Shown: piece after piece, positions 26,898 through 36,690 of the stretch
Layout: each line of letters begins with the position of its first letter
Numbering within the stretch: position 1 is the stretch's first letter
Origin: PALSA-1335 sp965231025
GTDB lineage: Bacteria > Patescibacteriota > Gracilibacteria > UBA1369
NCBI GenBank assembly: GCA_965231025.1
Contig: OZ246407.1
Span: forward strand, 744,001-808,000
DNA length: 64,000 bases
Reading direction: 5' to 3'
The notes under the pieces: model-generated
What the model saw: the letters and a program-made list of their open reading frames with translations, nothing else
Database searches by the model: none
Told to the model about the DNA's origin: nothing
Position numbers and translations under genes: made by a program

Positions 26898-29717
26898 CTA
26901 TTGTACCGTGGTCTGGAACTGCTGATCCGCCCTGCCCCTCAAAATTTCCTCGGGGTTGGTAGTCACGATCTTGTCTTCCGTATACGAAGCGATAATCTGG
27001 ATCGCCACGTGTTTAAGCCCCGCAAAGAAAAGTCCCTGCCCCACGCCGCTGTTCAGCAGCATGTACTTTTCGCCTTCGGTAAGGTTGAACGTTTTTGTCA
27101 GGACCTCGATCGCGGATGGCGCCTGTTTCAGAAGCAGCTGCATGGACGAGTTGGTCACCACCGGTTTGCCGTACGGACTCTTTACGAAATCTTCCACGTC
27201 CTGGGTGATGGTGGTGATCCCCAGATAGTATTTACGGGCGCGTTTGACCAGACCAAACAGGAACTTCGCAGAATCGTCATACTGCATCATCGTCCAGGCC
27301 TCATCGATCACGAGCATACGTTTCTTGAGTTTGGTGCGAACGCGGTTCCAGATGTAGTTCAGGATAATGTACATGGCGGTGGGCCTCAAAGCATCCTCAA
27401 GATCGCGGATACTGAACACCATCAAACCTGAACTCAAATCGACGTTCGTCGGTTTGTTGAAAATGCCCGCGTACGTACCCTGGGTATATTTCTGCAGGCG
27501 CTGCGCCAGATTCTGGCCACCATCCATATTGCTTAAAATGTCATAAAGATCCTCCATCGTCGGAACGGGAATCTGGGAAGGATCGACGATATCCATCGTG
27601 ATGCCCTTCACCGCGTAGACGTCATTCAACGCTTTATCCAGAATACCTTCCTCCAGAGGAGTGACTCCTCCAAGCATAATCTTTAAAAGTCCGTGAAGAT
27701 TGATGATATTCGAACGGAGCAAATCTCCCGGCTGCACCTCTTCATCCTGCAACGGAGACGGCAGATCGAATGGATTAATGCGCCGGTCGGAAGTCAGCGA
27801 CACTTTCAGATACGCCCCGCCCACCGTCTGGGCAAGCGCCTCATACTCATTTTCCGGATCGATCACGATAACATCCACGCCCACCATCAGCGAACGGAGG
27901 ATTTCAAGTTTTACGCAGTAGGACTTTCCCGCACCCGACTTGGCGAACACCACGGAATTGGCGTTTTCCAGGGAGAAACGGTCAAAGATAATCAAACTGT
28001 CGTTATGCCGGTTCAACCCGTACAAAATACCTTCATTGGACGTCAGGTCGGAGGAACTGAACGGGAACGTCGAAGACAGCGGAGACGTATTCATGTTCCT
28101 GCTCACCTCAAGCTCATCAAGACAAAGCGGCAGCGATGAATTGAACCCGAGCTCCATTTGAAGTTCGGATTTTTTCGTCAGAATAAGTTTCCCTCCAAGG
28201 AGGCTTTCAAGCTGTTTGGAAATCTTTTCAAGTTTCTTTTCATCCTCACCGTAAATGGTGAAATAAAGCCCGAACTGGAAAAACTTTTCCTGACCGCGCT
28301 GAATCTGGGTACGAAGTTCCTCGGCATCCTCAAGGGCGGTTTCAAGCGCGGGATCACGGACAATCCCCTTCTCTTCGGCAATGCGGATGGAAGACTGCAT
28401 CTGGGCAACCTTCTTCTTGAGCACGGCCATGATCGCGGCCGAATCGATCGGATAAATAAACTGGGAAATATCCATCGTCACGTCAAAATTGATGACCGGC
28501 GAAAGCCAGTTAGTATCAAGATAACGCGGATAGGAATGGACAAAAAAGGTCTGGGCAAACATACCCTCGATGCGCAACTTATTGTACTGAATCTCCATCG
28601 AGGAAGGAGAAATAAGATCGCGAATGGTGGTCAAGCCCCCCTGATACACTTTTTCGGCCTCAATAAGTTGTTGCCTTTCAGCCGAGGTCGCCTTGTCCGT
28701 CGCGGCCTTTTTCGCGGCTTCTGCGGGAGGCAATGGTTTCGGGACCTCCGGTGCGCCAGCCGCCTTCCCAGCCTGTACGGCTTCGGCGGTTTTGGAAACC
28801 GCCTTCTTTCCAAAATCCAGGAAAGAAAACATTCCCTTCTTCACGGACTGGAGGGTTGCCTCCTTTTTGTCCGGAGTCGACGGTGTTGATGCAGGGACGG
28901 CCGAACCCTGTGACGGAGCGGCAGATTCAGTTTTAACCGGAACCGGAGTTTCCGCCATGGATTTCTTTTCTTCAACCTTTGTTTCCAGCAGGCCGGGAAT
29001 CGATGTTGAGGTAATCTGAACAGAAGACTGTGGAACCGGCTGAGCAACTGGCTGGGGTTGTGTCACAACCTTTGGGGATACTTCGACGGCAAGTGGTGTC
29101 TGCGGAGCAGGTACGGGCTGAGGGGCTGATACCGTTTCTTGAACCGCCGGACCCTGACGGGAAGATGCTATGAGTTTGGCAAAATCATCGTTTGGTGCAG
29201 ACGAAGACGGAGCTGGCGCCGGTGCCTGCGGTTCCGGTGCCGGATTGGTTGTCACCGCAACAATGGGAGCTGTAGCTGGTGCCGGAAGAGGCGCTGCCTC
29301 TCCCGCTGCGGCAACTCCTGGCGCGGACAACGGCTTCGAGCTGGCCTTCTGAAGCCAAAGCGGCAGTGGAGCATCACCCTTCAGGGCCTCTCCAACTTCG
29401 GCCTGACTTGTGGGAGGTACGATTTTTTCAGCTGGCTGCTGTACCGGCTGGGAATTTGCGTCTTTGGAAGCTCCTGCAAAATCCCCGTGAACCGGATCAT
29501 ATCCCTGCTGAATGAGCGGGGCCCCCTTTTCCTCATGAGTCTGAAGTCCCTGGACTTGCTGCAGCCAAGGCGGCAGTTGAGCCGATTGATCCACGGGCTG
29601 CGAAACGGCAGGAACCGTTGCAGGAGGCGGTGCCTGAACAACCGGAGCAGGCTGCGAAGTGGAGGCAGACTGACCCTGTTGAGTCGGATTCTGATTTTGT
29701 GCGTTTTCGTCGGCCAT
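26898..29717 (-). CDS. VirB4/TraC-family ATPase with a long proline-rich N-terminus
   Basis: A 939-residue protein. Residues 1-340 are Pro/Gln/Ala/Thr-rich and probably disordered. Residues 350-570 match the N-terminal VirB4 region (YPRYLDTNWLSPVINFDVTMDIS in part). The ATPase core has Walker A AKSGAGKSYC with Lys598, IVIDPENEYEAL, and Walker B MLVIDEAWTMM with Asp805-Glu806. VirB4 proteins power type IV secretion or conjugation machines. No other VirB gene is in the window, so a role in pilus work, DNA uptake or secretion is open. It has its own promoter; four bases separate its stop from that of the convergent S41 gene. Confidence 0.87.
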   Translation of the reverse strand: MADENAQNQNPTQQGQSASTSQPAPVVQAPPPATVPAVSQPVDQSAQLPPWLQQVQGLQTHEEKGAPLIQQGYDPVHGDFAGASKDANSQPVQQPAEKIVPPTSQAEVGEALKGDAPLPLWLQKASSKPLSAPGVAAAGEAAPLPAPATAPIVAVTTNPAPEPQAPAPAPSSSAPNDDFAKLIASSRQGPAVQETVSAPQPVPAPQTPLAVEVSPKVVTQPQPVAQPVPQSSVQITSTSIPGLLETKVEEKKSMAETPVPVKTESAAPSQGSAVPASTPSTPDKKEATLQSVKKGMFSFLDFGKKAVSKTAEAVQAGKAAGAPEVPKPLPPAEAAKKAATDKATSAERQQLIEAEKVYQGGLTTIRDLISPSSMEIQYNKLRIEGMFAQTFFVHSYPRYLDTNWLSPVINFDVTMDISQFIYPIDSAAIMAVLKKKVAQMQSSIRIAEEKGIVRDPALETALEDAEELRTQIQRGQEKFFQFGLYFTIYGEDEKKLEKISKQLESLLGGKLILTKKSELQMELGFNSSLPLCLDELEVSRNMNTSPLSSTFPFSSSDLTSNEGILYGLNRHNDSLIIFDRFSLENANSVVFAKSGAGKSYCVKLEILRSLMVGVDVIVIDPENEYEALAQTVGGAYLKVSLTSDRRINPFDLPSPLQDEEVQPGDLLRSNIINLHGLLKIMLGGVTPLEEGILDKALNDVYAVKGITMDIVDPSQIPVPTMEDLYDILSNMDGGQNLAQRLQKYTQGTYAGIFNKPTNVDLSSGLMVFSIRDLEDALRPTAMYIILNYIWNRVRTKLKKRMLVIDEAWTMMQYDDSAKFLFGLVKRARKYYLGITTITQDVEDFVKSPYGKPVVTNSSMQLLLKQAPSAIEVLTKTFNLTEGEKYMLLNSGVGQGLFFAGLKHVAIQIIASYTEDKIVTTNPEEILRGRADQQFQTTVQ

Positions 29718-29764
29718 GTTCAGGAAGTTTTTGTATTGATCATTTCCGCTTTGAATTTCTTAAT

Positions 29765-29793
29765 AGTATACCAAAAAACAGCCTATTCTTCAA
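29765..29793 (-). promoter_or_regulatory. Promoter of the VirB4-like gene
   Basis: On the minus strand TTGAAG (29793-29788), a 17-base spacer, TATACT (29770-29765), with TGG directly before it (extended -10). It is divergent from the gyrA promoter. Confidence 0.75.
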
Positions 29794-29817
29794 TAACCGT
29801 AAAGCAAAAAGTACTTA

Positions 29818-29847
29818 TTGATACTGTATTTTTTATCCAATTATGAT
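29818..29847 (+). promoter_or_regulatory. Promoter of gyrA
   Basis: TTGATA (29818-29823), an 18-base spacer, TATGAT (29842-29847), 47 bases before the gyrA ATG. Confidence 0.55.
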
Positions 29848-29894
29848 AAAGTACGGTTCGGCAAGAATCCAAACCCCTATTTTTTGTTTTCCCT

Positions 29895-32462
29895 ATGGCC
29901 GAAAATCAAACTTCTCCCTCCAGCGACGAATCAAAGAAAAAAGAGGGCGAAACATCTTCCGAGATGTTCAGCGATCACACATTGCGCAACATTTCCGACG
30001 AAATGCAAAGCTCATATTTGGACTACGCGATGAGCGTCATCGTTTCACGCGCCCTCCCGGACGTCCGTGACGGACTCAAACCGGTACACCGCCGCATCCT
30101 CTACGCGATGCACGACATAGGACTCAAATCCACCGGAGCATTCCGAAAATCCGCCTACCTGGTCGGTGAAGTACTTGGTAAATACCACCCCCACGGCGAC
30201 GCCCCGGTTTATGAATCCATGGTCCGTATGGCGCAGGATTTTGCCATGCGCTACACCCTGGTCAGAGGCCAGGGAAACTTTGGTTCCATCGACGGAGACA
30301 GCGCCGCGGCCATGCGTTATACCGAAGCCAAAATGGAAAAAATCACCGAAGAAATGCTCGGCGACATTGAAAAAGAGACCGTAGCCTGGCAGCCAAACTA
30401 CGACGGCCGCTTCCAGGAACCAAGAGTTCTTCCGACAAAAATTCCCCAGCTGCTTTTAAACGGATCCCAGGGCATTGCCGTAGGTATGGCGACCTCGATC
30501 GCCCCCCACAACCTTACGGAAATCCTTGAAGGGATCAACCATCTCATCCAGAACCCCGAAGCCACGGTGGAAGACTTGATGAAATATATCAAAGGACCGG
30601 ACTTCCCTACCGGCGGAATGATTTACGACGTTAATGCCATTAAACAGGCATACACCACAGGCCGCGGAGGCATCGTAATGCGCGCCAAAACCAGCATCGA
30701 AGAAAAAAAAGGCGGCCGTTTTGAAATCATCATCCACGAAATCCCGTACCAGGTGAACAAATCCAACCTGGTCACCAAAATCGCCGAACTCGTCCGCGAC
30801 AAAAAAATCATCGGAATCACCGACGTCCGCGACGAATCGAACCGCGAAGGTATCCGCGTCGTGATCGAACTCAAAAAGGACGCTTATCCCAAGAAAATTC
30901 TCAACCAGTTGTTCAAAATGACCCAGATGCAGGATACGTTCAACTTCAACATGATCGCTCTTGTTGACGGCTTGCAGCCAAGACTTCTGGACCTCAAACA
31001 GATTCTTGAATACTTCATCGCCCACCGCAAGGAGGTTGTGGTCAACCGCACCAAATTCGAACTCCGCATCGCCAAGGAACGCCTCCACATTTTGGAAGGC
31101 TTGAAGGTGGCCCTTGACCATATCGACGAAATAATCGCCACCATCCGCAAATCCGACACAAAGGAAGAAGCGCATGCGGCATTGATGAAAAAGTTCAAAC
31201 TCAGCGATCTCCAGTCCAAGGCCATTTTGGAAATGAGACTGCAGACTCTTGCCGGTTTGGAACGCAAAAAAATCGAAGACGAATATGCCGAAAAAGTAAA
31301 ACTGATCGCAGAACTGGAAGGCATTTTGAAAGATGAAAAAAAGGTGATGAAGATCATTAAGGATGAACTGGCGGAAGTTAAAAAGAGCTATGCCGACGAA
31401 CGCAAAACTGAGGTTCATCCTGAAGCATTGGGCCAGATCGGCATGAAGGACACCATCCCGAACGAACCAATGATCGTGATGCTCACCAGGGAAAACTATA
31501 TCAAGCGCATGCCGCCTTCCACGTTCCGTGCTCAACACAGAGGAGGTAAAGGCATCATCGGCGCGACCACCAAGGAGGAGGACGAAATCCGGATTGTTCT
31601 TCCAGCCAAGAATCACGATGAAGTCCTGTTCTTCACCAACCTCGGCCGGGTATTCCGACTGCCGGTCTACGAAATTCCGCTCGGTTCCCGGACTTCAAAG
31701 GGTCAGGCCGTAGTGAACCTGCTCCAGCTCCAGGACCGTGAAAATGTGACTTCAATCCTCGGAACCGGAGAACATCTGACCGGAGAGTACCTCTTCATGA
31801 CGACCAACAAGGGTACGGTCAAAAAGACCCCCATCGCCGACTTTAAGAACGTCCGCAAGAGCGGCCTTATCGCCATCAAACTCCGCGAGGGTGATATGCT
31901 CGAATGGGTACGCCAGACCAGCAAAGGCAATGAAATCATGATTATCTGCCGCGAAGGCAAATCTATCCGCTTCAACGAAGCCGACGTGAACCCGACCGGC
32001 CGCGCATCCATGGGTGTCCGGGGTATCCGCCTCCACGAAGGAGACGAAGTGGTGGACATGGATGTCATCAAGGACATCGATAAGGCGGAACTGCTCGTCA
32101 TCATGGAAAACGGCCTGGGCAAGTGCACCAAAACCACCGATTACCGCTTCCAGACGCGCGGCGGATCCGGAGTAAAGACCGCGAACATCACCGAAAAAAC
32201 CGGTAAGATCGTCGGCGCCAAGATCATTAACGAAGACACCAAGGGAGACCTCATGATCATGTCCAAACATGGCGTCATCATCCGCATGAACCTCAAATCC
32301 ATCCCGTCACAGGGACGTACAACTCAGGGGGTTTACCTCATGAGAATGAGCGGAGACGACAAGGTCGCATCCACCACCGTCATCGAAAACGACGGAACGG
32401 AAGAAAAACCGGAAGAGGTCGATGAAAACCAGCAACAGCTCGTTGCCGAAGGCAAAGCATAG
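29895..32462 (+). CDS. gyrA: DNA gyrase subunit A
   Basis: An 855-residue breakage-reunion subunit. The catalytic tyrosine is Tyr142 in AAMRYTEAKM. The C-terminal β-pinwheel carries the GyrA box as QHRGGKG (consensus QRRGGKG), so it is gyrase and not topoisomerase IV. The quinolone-region sequence is HPHGDAPVYESMVRMAQ: Ala103, Pro104 and Glu107 stand where E. coli has Ser83, Ala84 and Asp87. The first 30 residues are a polar extension. The leader before ATG is pyrimidine-rich (ttgttttccct) with no Shine-Dalgarno. rpmE follows with its own promoter. Confidence 0.98.
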   Translation: MAENQTSPSSDESKKKEGETSSEMFSDHTLRNISDEMQSSYLDYAMSVIVSRALPDVRDGLKPVHRRILYAMHDIGLKSTGAFRKSAYLVGEVLGKYHPHGDAPVYESMVRMAQDFAMRYTLVRGQGNFGSIDGDSAAAMRYTEAKMEKITEEMLGDIEKETVAWQPNYDGRFQEPRVLPTKIPQLLLNGSQGIAVGMATSIAPHNLTEILEGINHLIQNPEATVEDLMKYIKGPDFPTGGMIYDVNAIKQAYTTGRGGIVMRAKTSIEEKKGGRFEIIIHEIPYQVNKSNLVTKIAELVRDKKIIGITDVRDESNREGIRVVIELKKDAYPKKILNQLFKMTQMQDTFNFNMIALVDGLQPRLLDLKQILEYFIAHRKEVVVNRTKFELRIAKERLHILEGLKVALDHIDEIIATIRKSDTKEEAHAALMKKFKLSDLQSKAILEMRLQTLAGLERKKIEDEYAEKVKLIAELEGILKDEKKVMKIIKDELAEVKKSYADERKTEVHPEALGQIGMKDTIPNEPMIVMLTRENYIKRMPPSTFRAQHRGGKGIIGATTKEEDEIRIVLPAKNHDEVLFFTNLGRVFRLPVYEIPLGSRTSKGQAVVNLLQLQDRENVTSILGTGEHLTGEYLFMTTNKGTVKKTPIADFKNVRKSGLIAIKLREGDMLEWVRQTSKGNEIMIICREGKSIRFNEADVNPTGRASMGVRGIRLHEGDEVVDMDVIKDIDKAELLVIMENGLGKCTKTTDYRFQTRGGSGVKTANITEKTGKIVGAKIINEDTKGDLMIMSKHGVIIRMNLKSIPSQGRTTQGVYLMRMSGDDKVASTTVIENDGTEEKPEEVDENQQQLVAEGKA

Positions 32463-32468
32463 CAGACC

Positions 32469-32497
32469 TTGCCTTCAAAAAAGTTTTCTTGTATAGT
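32469..32497 (+). promoter_or_regulatory. Promoter of rpmE
   Basis: TTGCCT (32469-32474), a 17-base spacer, TATAGT (32492-32497), directly after gyrA and 25 bases before the rpmE ATG. Confidence 0.6.
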
Positions 32498-32521
32498 CCA
32501 ATAGCATTTTTTCCAATAACC

Positions 32522-32878
32522 ATGAAAAAAGACATCCATCCAAAACTGTACCCGGCAATCTTCGTTGACCTGTCCACAGGTGCCGAATTCCTTTCATTCA
32601 CCACCCGCAAAACGCAGGAGACCAAGAAAATCGGCGACACCGAATACAACATCGTGAAAGTGGAAATCACTTCCGACTCCCATCCGTTCTTCACCGGGAA
32701 ACAGGTGATCCTGGACACCGCAGGACGCGTTGATAAATTCCGCGAACGCGTGAAGAAAATGCAGGAACTCAAGGAAAAGAAAGTGAAGGCAGCGGAAAAT
32801 CCTGAAGAAGCAGCTGAAGAAAGCGCCAAGAAGCCTGCCAAAAAAGCGTCGGCAAAAAAGACGGCCAAGAAGAAATAG
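32522..32878 (+). CDS. rpmE: 50S ribosomal protein bL31, type B, with a Lys/Ala tail
   Basis: A 118-residue L31 protein. The start is ATG at 32522 (MKKDIHPKLYP); the open frame upstream covers the promoter. The core has IHPKLYPAIFVDLSTGAEFLS in part, then SDSHPFFTGKQ and GRVDKFRERV, typical of L31. The zinc-binding cysteines of type A are absent, so it is the zinc-free type B form. The last 40 residues are an unusual Lys/Ala/Glu-rich extension (AKKPAKKASAKKTAKKK), perhaps contacting rRNA. A good terminator follows. Confidence 0.93.
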   Translation: MKKDIHPKLYPAIFVDLSTGAEFLSFTTRKTQETKKIGDTEYNIVKVEITSDSHPFFTGKQVILDTAGRVDKFRERVKKMQELKEKKVKAAENPEEAAEESAKKPAKKASAKKTAKKK

Positions 32879-32908
32879 CTGCCGTTCGGAAAATTCATCG
32901 CGATAATC

Positions 32909-32935
32909 AAAACCTCCCCAAACGGGAGGTTTTTT
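32909..32935 (+). terminator. Rho-independent terminator of rpmE
   Basis: AAAACCTCCC (32909-32918) pairs with GGGAGGTTTT (32924-32933) and continues into a T run. The A run on the left may let it act for the convergent giant gene as well. Confidence 0.9.
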
Positions 32936-32936
32936 G

Positions 32937-35900
32937 TTACGCAGCTGCCCCGGCAGGAGCAGTTCCAATCCACTTTTTGTCCTTTGGATCAAGAACTCCG
33001 ATGACCGTAAACGTACCGTTATTATTATCCCGGAGATTGAATACGGACCGGTCGATGGACTCAGCCAGTTTCTTATCCACCAAAGTGAAATATGCCTCCT
33101 CGAATCTCCCCTTCTGAACGTACTCCGCCACTTTCGCCCGATGTCCAAGTTTTAAACCATCAGCCATTCCATGAAATAAACCTTTGACCTGATCACCGAT
33201 TTCCTGCCTCGCAGCCTGATCAAAAGCCTTTTTCCCGGCCTCCCTCATCTCCGCCTCCGTTGCCTGCGGACCAAGCTTTTGGGTCTCACGAATCACGGCT
33301 TTCCTTCCTTGCTCTTCAATCTTCGTTTTTAAGTCACGCAACTGTTCCGCCGACAGAACATCAGCAAGGTCCTGGGGCACAGATTTTTTAACCCCTTCCT
33401 GGCTTATTGTTTTGGCCATTTTTGCCGTCTCGATCGAGGCGACATTACCGGAATCCGCCGGTTTTACAGGAGGAACATTTTTCGCCCCTGCAGCCGCAAC
33501 GGCCTCCTCAGCCTCTTTTGCCCGGCGTTCACCCATCGCCATAACGTCCTCCTTCTGTTCCGGCTTTTTAACCACCTGCCCTTTTTCAGCATTTTTCGCA
33601 AAAACTCCACGCATTTCTGCCTCCACTGCAGCAACACCAACTTCTTCCGCTTTTACGGCAATGCGTGAATCTATGTCCAAAATACGGGCAGAACATGTCT
33701 GTCTCATGGCAAGAGATGATGCCATCATAAACTCCTCAGAATCAGCCTTAACCTCGATTCCCGAATCTTTAATAATTTTGTCCCGAGCCTCATCAACAGA
33801 TTTTTTGAGTTGACCGTCGGGGAGTTTCTTGTAACCTTCAAAAACCATTTCCACCTGCTCCTTGGGTTCAAGCGCACGCCCTTTGGCCGCAACACCCTCG
33901 CTGTATTTCTTTAAAAACTCCTCAATCTGGGCTCTTTCTTCCTTCAGAACATCCAGTTCGGCCTGTAATTTAGCCGCCTGCTCCTTACTCAAAGCGACCA
34001 CCTCTTTGGCTTTCGCCCGTTCCTCCTTGATGCGTGCGACATTAACCGGCATTTCACGATCCATGGAATGCAAAGAAGAAAACTGTTCTTCAAAAGACCG
34101 CAACTGTTCAGGTGTGGCATTCCTCAAATTGTCCTTGTACTTCGAATAAAAATCCTTCCACTCCATCCTGCGGCTGTCGTAGGCCATTTTAGCCGAAACA
34201 AGCGCATCGGGTTCAAGTTCCTTAAACCCGGCATATAAATCCTTAACCGCTCCGAACTGCGTCCCCAGGGATTTTGGAAACTGTTCCTGGAAACTCTTAA
34301 AAAATTCAACAAGTTCAGGATCCTTGAACATCGGATTATTTTCATTCTCCTTCATCACCTGCTGCCAAGGTTTCTCCTTCACATCCACAAAAAGCGCATC
34401 AACGGCTTTCGCATCATGCCCGTCGGCGATAAGCGTCGCCTTGGCTGACTGTTCAAGCTCCGCCAACGCGGCTTTACCCATGTACATATTCCCTGGAATA
34501 CCTTTCACATAGCGTTTAAACAAACCAGTAAGAAATTTTCCCGGAGTCTGAAGCGCTCGTAAAACCTCCATAGGATTATGCATATGCCACCAGGCTTTGG
34601 CGGCATCTTTCCCGACCGACTTCGCCATTCCCCCCCACAAAACCTCACCGTCCTTCACAAACCTCGCCTGGAGATAATAGGGACCGACAACCTGTTTTCC
34701 GGCCTTTAGTGCCGCTTCCACGGAAGCTTTCTCCGTCCCCGCCGCGATAATCCCCTTTTCCAACCCCTCCGCACCGGCCTGTCCCCATCTGCTGCTCAAC
34801 CCGGCAAGCCTGCGATAGCCAAAACCCGCCAGCCCCGTTGTTTTTCTTGTGGCGATTTTCGCGGTCTGTTCGGCAAGTTTGGCGGCCTGTTTGGCTCCCA
34901 GTTCTTTCGCCGAGGCCTTGAGACTGTCATGAACAAGCTCTTTGAGCACGCTCCTGGCAGCCGACCTTTCCGCAGCTGAAGCCCCAACTTTTGTTCCTTT
35001 GAAAATAATCTCTTTCTGCGCTTCAGTAAGTGCAACAGCAACTTTTTTGGACGCTTCCTTGGCGGCACCCTCCACAACTGTTTCCGCAGCCTCCTTCCCC
35101 ACCACCTCAGCAGCTTCCTTAGCCGCACCCTCGGCAACGGCATGTGCCCCAACCTCCCCTGCTTCCTTGGCGATAACTTTCCCTCCAACCTCAGCCCCTT
35201 CCTTGGCTGCGACCTTGACCACACCCTTTCCGCCGGCCTCCAGTGCGGCCTTTGCGGTAGCCTTGGCGGTAATTTCAGCACCGGCCTTCAAAGCGGCTTT
35301 TCCACCCGCCTTTGCGAGCGTACCCCCGACACCGAACGTAAAAACATCCAAAACGATTGAACCAACGCCGATCACCCCGCGTACCACTCTTTCGACAGTC
35401 CCCATTTGCCGGCCGGACAGCGTTTTCCCTCTAATCGAAGCGAAAATGTCATAAACACCACCGGCGATCGGAACCAAACTGATTCCAAAATCCGCAACTT
35501 CAAGCGCGGTATCGGCAGTGCTGCTTTCACCTCCACCCCCACCCTGATGGGCGGCGTGGTAATAACCAAGCCCAACCGCGAACTGTGGCATGATAAAAAA
35601 TGGAACGGTCTTGAAGAACTTCTCAACCATTGTCGGGCACTTCTGACTCTCCAGAATCTTCACCAGCGACATGCTTCGGACACCTGCATTCTTATAATCG
35701 GTGTATTTGAGCCATTTTTGCGCCCCCTCGATCGCCGAATTCGCCTGATCCAAAAGTTTATTGGCCGCTTCAGCGGCAACCGTTCTTTCCTCGGGAGTCT
35801 TAGACGTGAGCACGTCTTCCTTAAAGGAATCAAACTGCATATCCGCAGCCTGAAGCATCATCTCAACCTGTTTCCTGATCCCATCGTCTTTCGGAATTTT

Positions 35901-36674
35901 CATGTCGTCCATCTGTTTGAACAGTGTTGCCTTGGCTTCCGCATACCGTTTCTGCTTGATAAACATCGCCTGCTCGGCCAGGACATTCCGGTCGTTCAGA
36001 TCTATAATCTGAAGATCATCCTGCCCGTTCACTGACTTCAGCCGCGTTTCAAGCGCAGTCAAAACTTCAAAAAAAGTATCTCCCTGGGCAAGAACATCCT
36101 TAAGCTTCTCATGCTTTTGACCGACATCCTTCGTCTCGTAATACTCCTTGAATTTCGTGTTGAAAAAATCGGTATGGAACTCAATCGACGTCATAAAATA
36201 TTGCAGCTCCGTACCCTCGACCTCGAGTTTTTTTGTTTTAATGAGAAGCTCCAGCTGCTGTTTTTTCGACTCATACTTCTCTTTAAACTTGGTCGCCTCG
36301 CGCCATTCCCCCAAAAGCTCCTGACGGATCTTCAGATCTGCCACCCCCTCTAATTTTGCGTCCCGGTCATCCTGTGCCTGTTCCTTCACCTCGGGGTTCA
36401 GCGTGGACTCCATGGACTTGAGAAGCGGTTCATACTCCTTACGGAGACGCTGAATATTATTGGCGTCAACGAGCTTAAGATAATTATCAAGGCGTGTCAG
36501 ATACTCCTCCTTCTGGTTATCAGACAACTGCGACTCCATAATCGCGCTCTTTATCTTCGCTATGCGCTCAACATAAAGCTCGGCAACCTCTTTTTTCTCC
36601 GACCCTTCGTAAGATTCCGCGATCTTCTGTACGCGTTCCTGCTGTGCATTGAACTGTTTGTCATTCACCGCCAT
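32937..36674 (-). CDS. Giant helical protein with a pre-toxin TG-like segment
   Basis: A 1245-residue protein with no signal peptide. Residues 1-340 are charged and helical, with coiled-coil character. Near 355-375 is a hydrophobic stretch (FFIMPQFAVGLGYY). At about 385-445, the segment ADFGISLVPIAGGVYDIF, then RGKTLSGRQM and VVRGVIGVGSIVLDVF, resembles the PT-TG pre-toxin domain of polymorphic toxins. Residues 450-560 are an Ala/Lys/Glu/Val helix with many AKEA and EGA repeats. Residues 690-1100 are again helical. No nuclease or other toxin domain is recognised at the C-terminus, which ends in a small β-rich segment. A structural or contact-toxin role is inference. The next gene upstream on this strand lies 17 bases away. 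Confidence 0.7.
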   Translation of the reverse strand: MAVNDKQFNAQQERVQKIAESYEGSEKKEVAELYVERIAKIKSAIMESQLSDNQKEEYLTRLDNYLKLVDANNIQRLRKEYEPLLKSMESTLNPEVKEQAQDDRDAKLEGVADLKIRQELLGEWREATKFKEKYESKKQQLELLIKTKKLEVEGTELQYFMTSIEFHTDFFNTKFKEYYETKDVGQKHEKLKDVLAQGDTFFEVLTALETRLKSVNGQDDLQIIDLNDRNVLAEQAMFIKQKRYAEAKATLFKQMDDMKIPKDDGIRKQVEMMLQAADMQFDSFKEDVLTSKTPEERTVAAEAANKLLDQANSAIEGAQKWLKYTDYKNAGVRSMSLVKILESQKCPTMVEKFFKTVPFFIMPQFAVGLGYYHAAHQGGGGGESSTADTALEVADFGISLVPIAGGVYDIFASIRGKTLSGRQMGTVERVVRGVIGVGSIVLDVFTFGVGGTLAKAGGKAALKAGAEITAKATAKAALEAGGKGVVKVAAKEGAEVGGKVIAKEAGEVGAHAVAEGAAKEAAEVVGKEAAETVVEGAAKEASKKVAVALTEAQKEIIFKGTKVGASAAERSAARSVLKELVHDSLKASAKELGAKQAAKLAEQTAKIATRKTTGLAGFGYRRLAGLSSRWGQAGAEGLEKGIIAAGTEKASVEAALKAGKQVVGPYYLQARFVKDGEVLWGGMAKSVGKDAAKAWWHMHNPMEVLRALQTPGKFLTGLFKRYVKGIPGNMYMGKAALAELEQSAKATLIADGHDAKAVDALFVDVKEKPWQQVMKENENNPMFKDPELVEFFKSFQEQFPKSLGTQFGAVKDLYAGFKELEPDALVSAKMAYDSRRMEWKDFYSKYKDNLRNATPEQLRSFEEQFSSLHSMDREMPVNVARIKEERAKAKEVVALSKEQAAKLQAELDVLKEERAQIEEFLKKYSEGVAAKGRALEPKEQVEMVFEGYKKLPDGQLKKSVDEARDKIIKDSGIEVKADSEEFMMASSLAMRQTCSARILDIDSRIAVKAEEVGVAAVEAEMRGVFAKNAEKGQVVKKPEQKEDVMAMGERRAKEAEEAVAAAGAKNVPPVKPADSGNVASIETAKMAKTISQEGVKKSVPQDLADVLSAEQLRDLKTKIEEQGRKAVIRETQKLGPQATEAEMREAGKKAFDQAARQEIGDQVKGLFHGMADGLKLGHRAKVAEYVQKGRFEEAYFTLVDKKLAESIDRSVFNLRDNNNGTFTVIGVLDPKDKKWIGTAPAGAAA

Positions 36675-36690
36675 AGCGCCGAATAAATAA

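Noticed and set aside
30456..31616. Long open frame of 386 codons on the strand opposite gyrA
   Set aside because: It mirrors gyrA codon structure, has no domain and no plausible start context; the same occurs opposite pyrG (61951-63021), radA (9127-10125) and tgt (37396-38169). These are shadows caused by codon bias.
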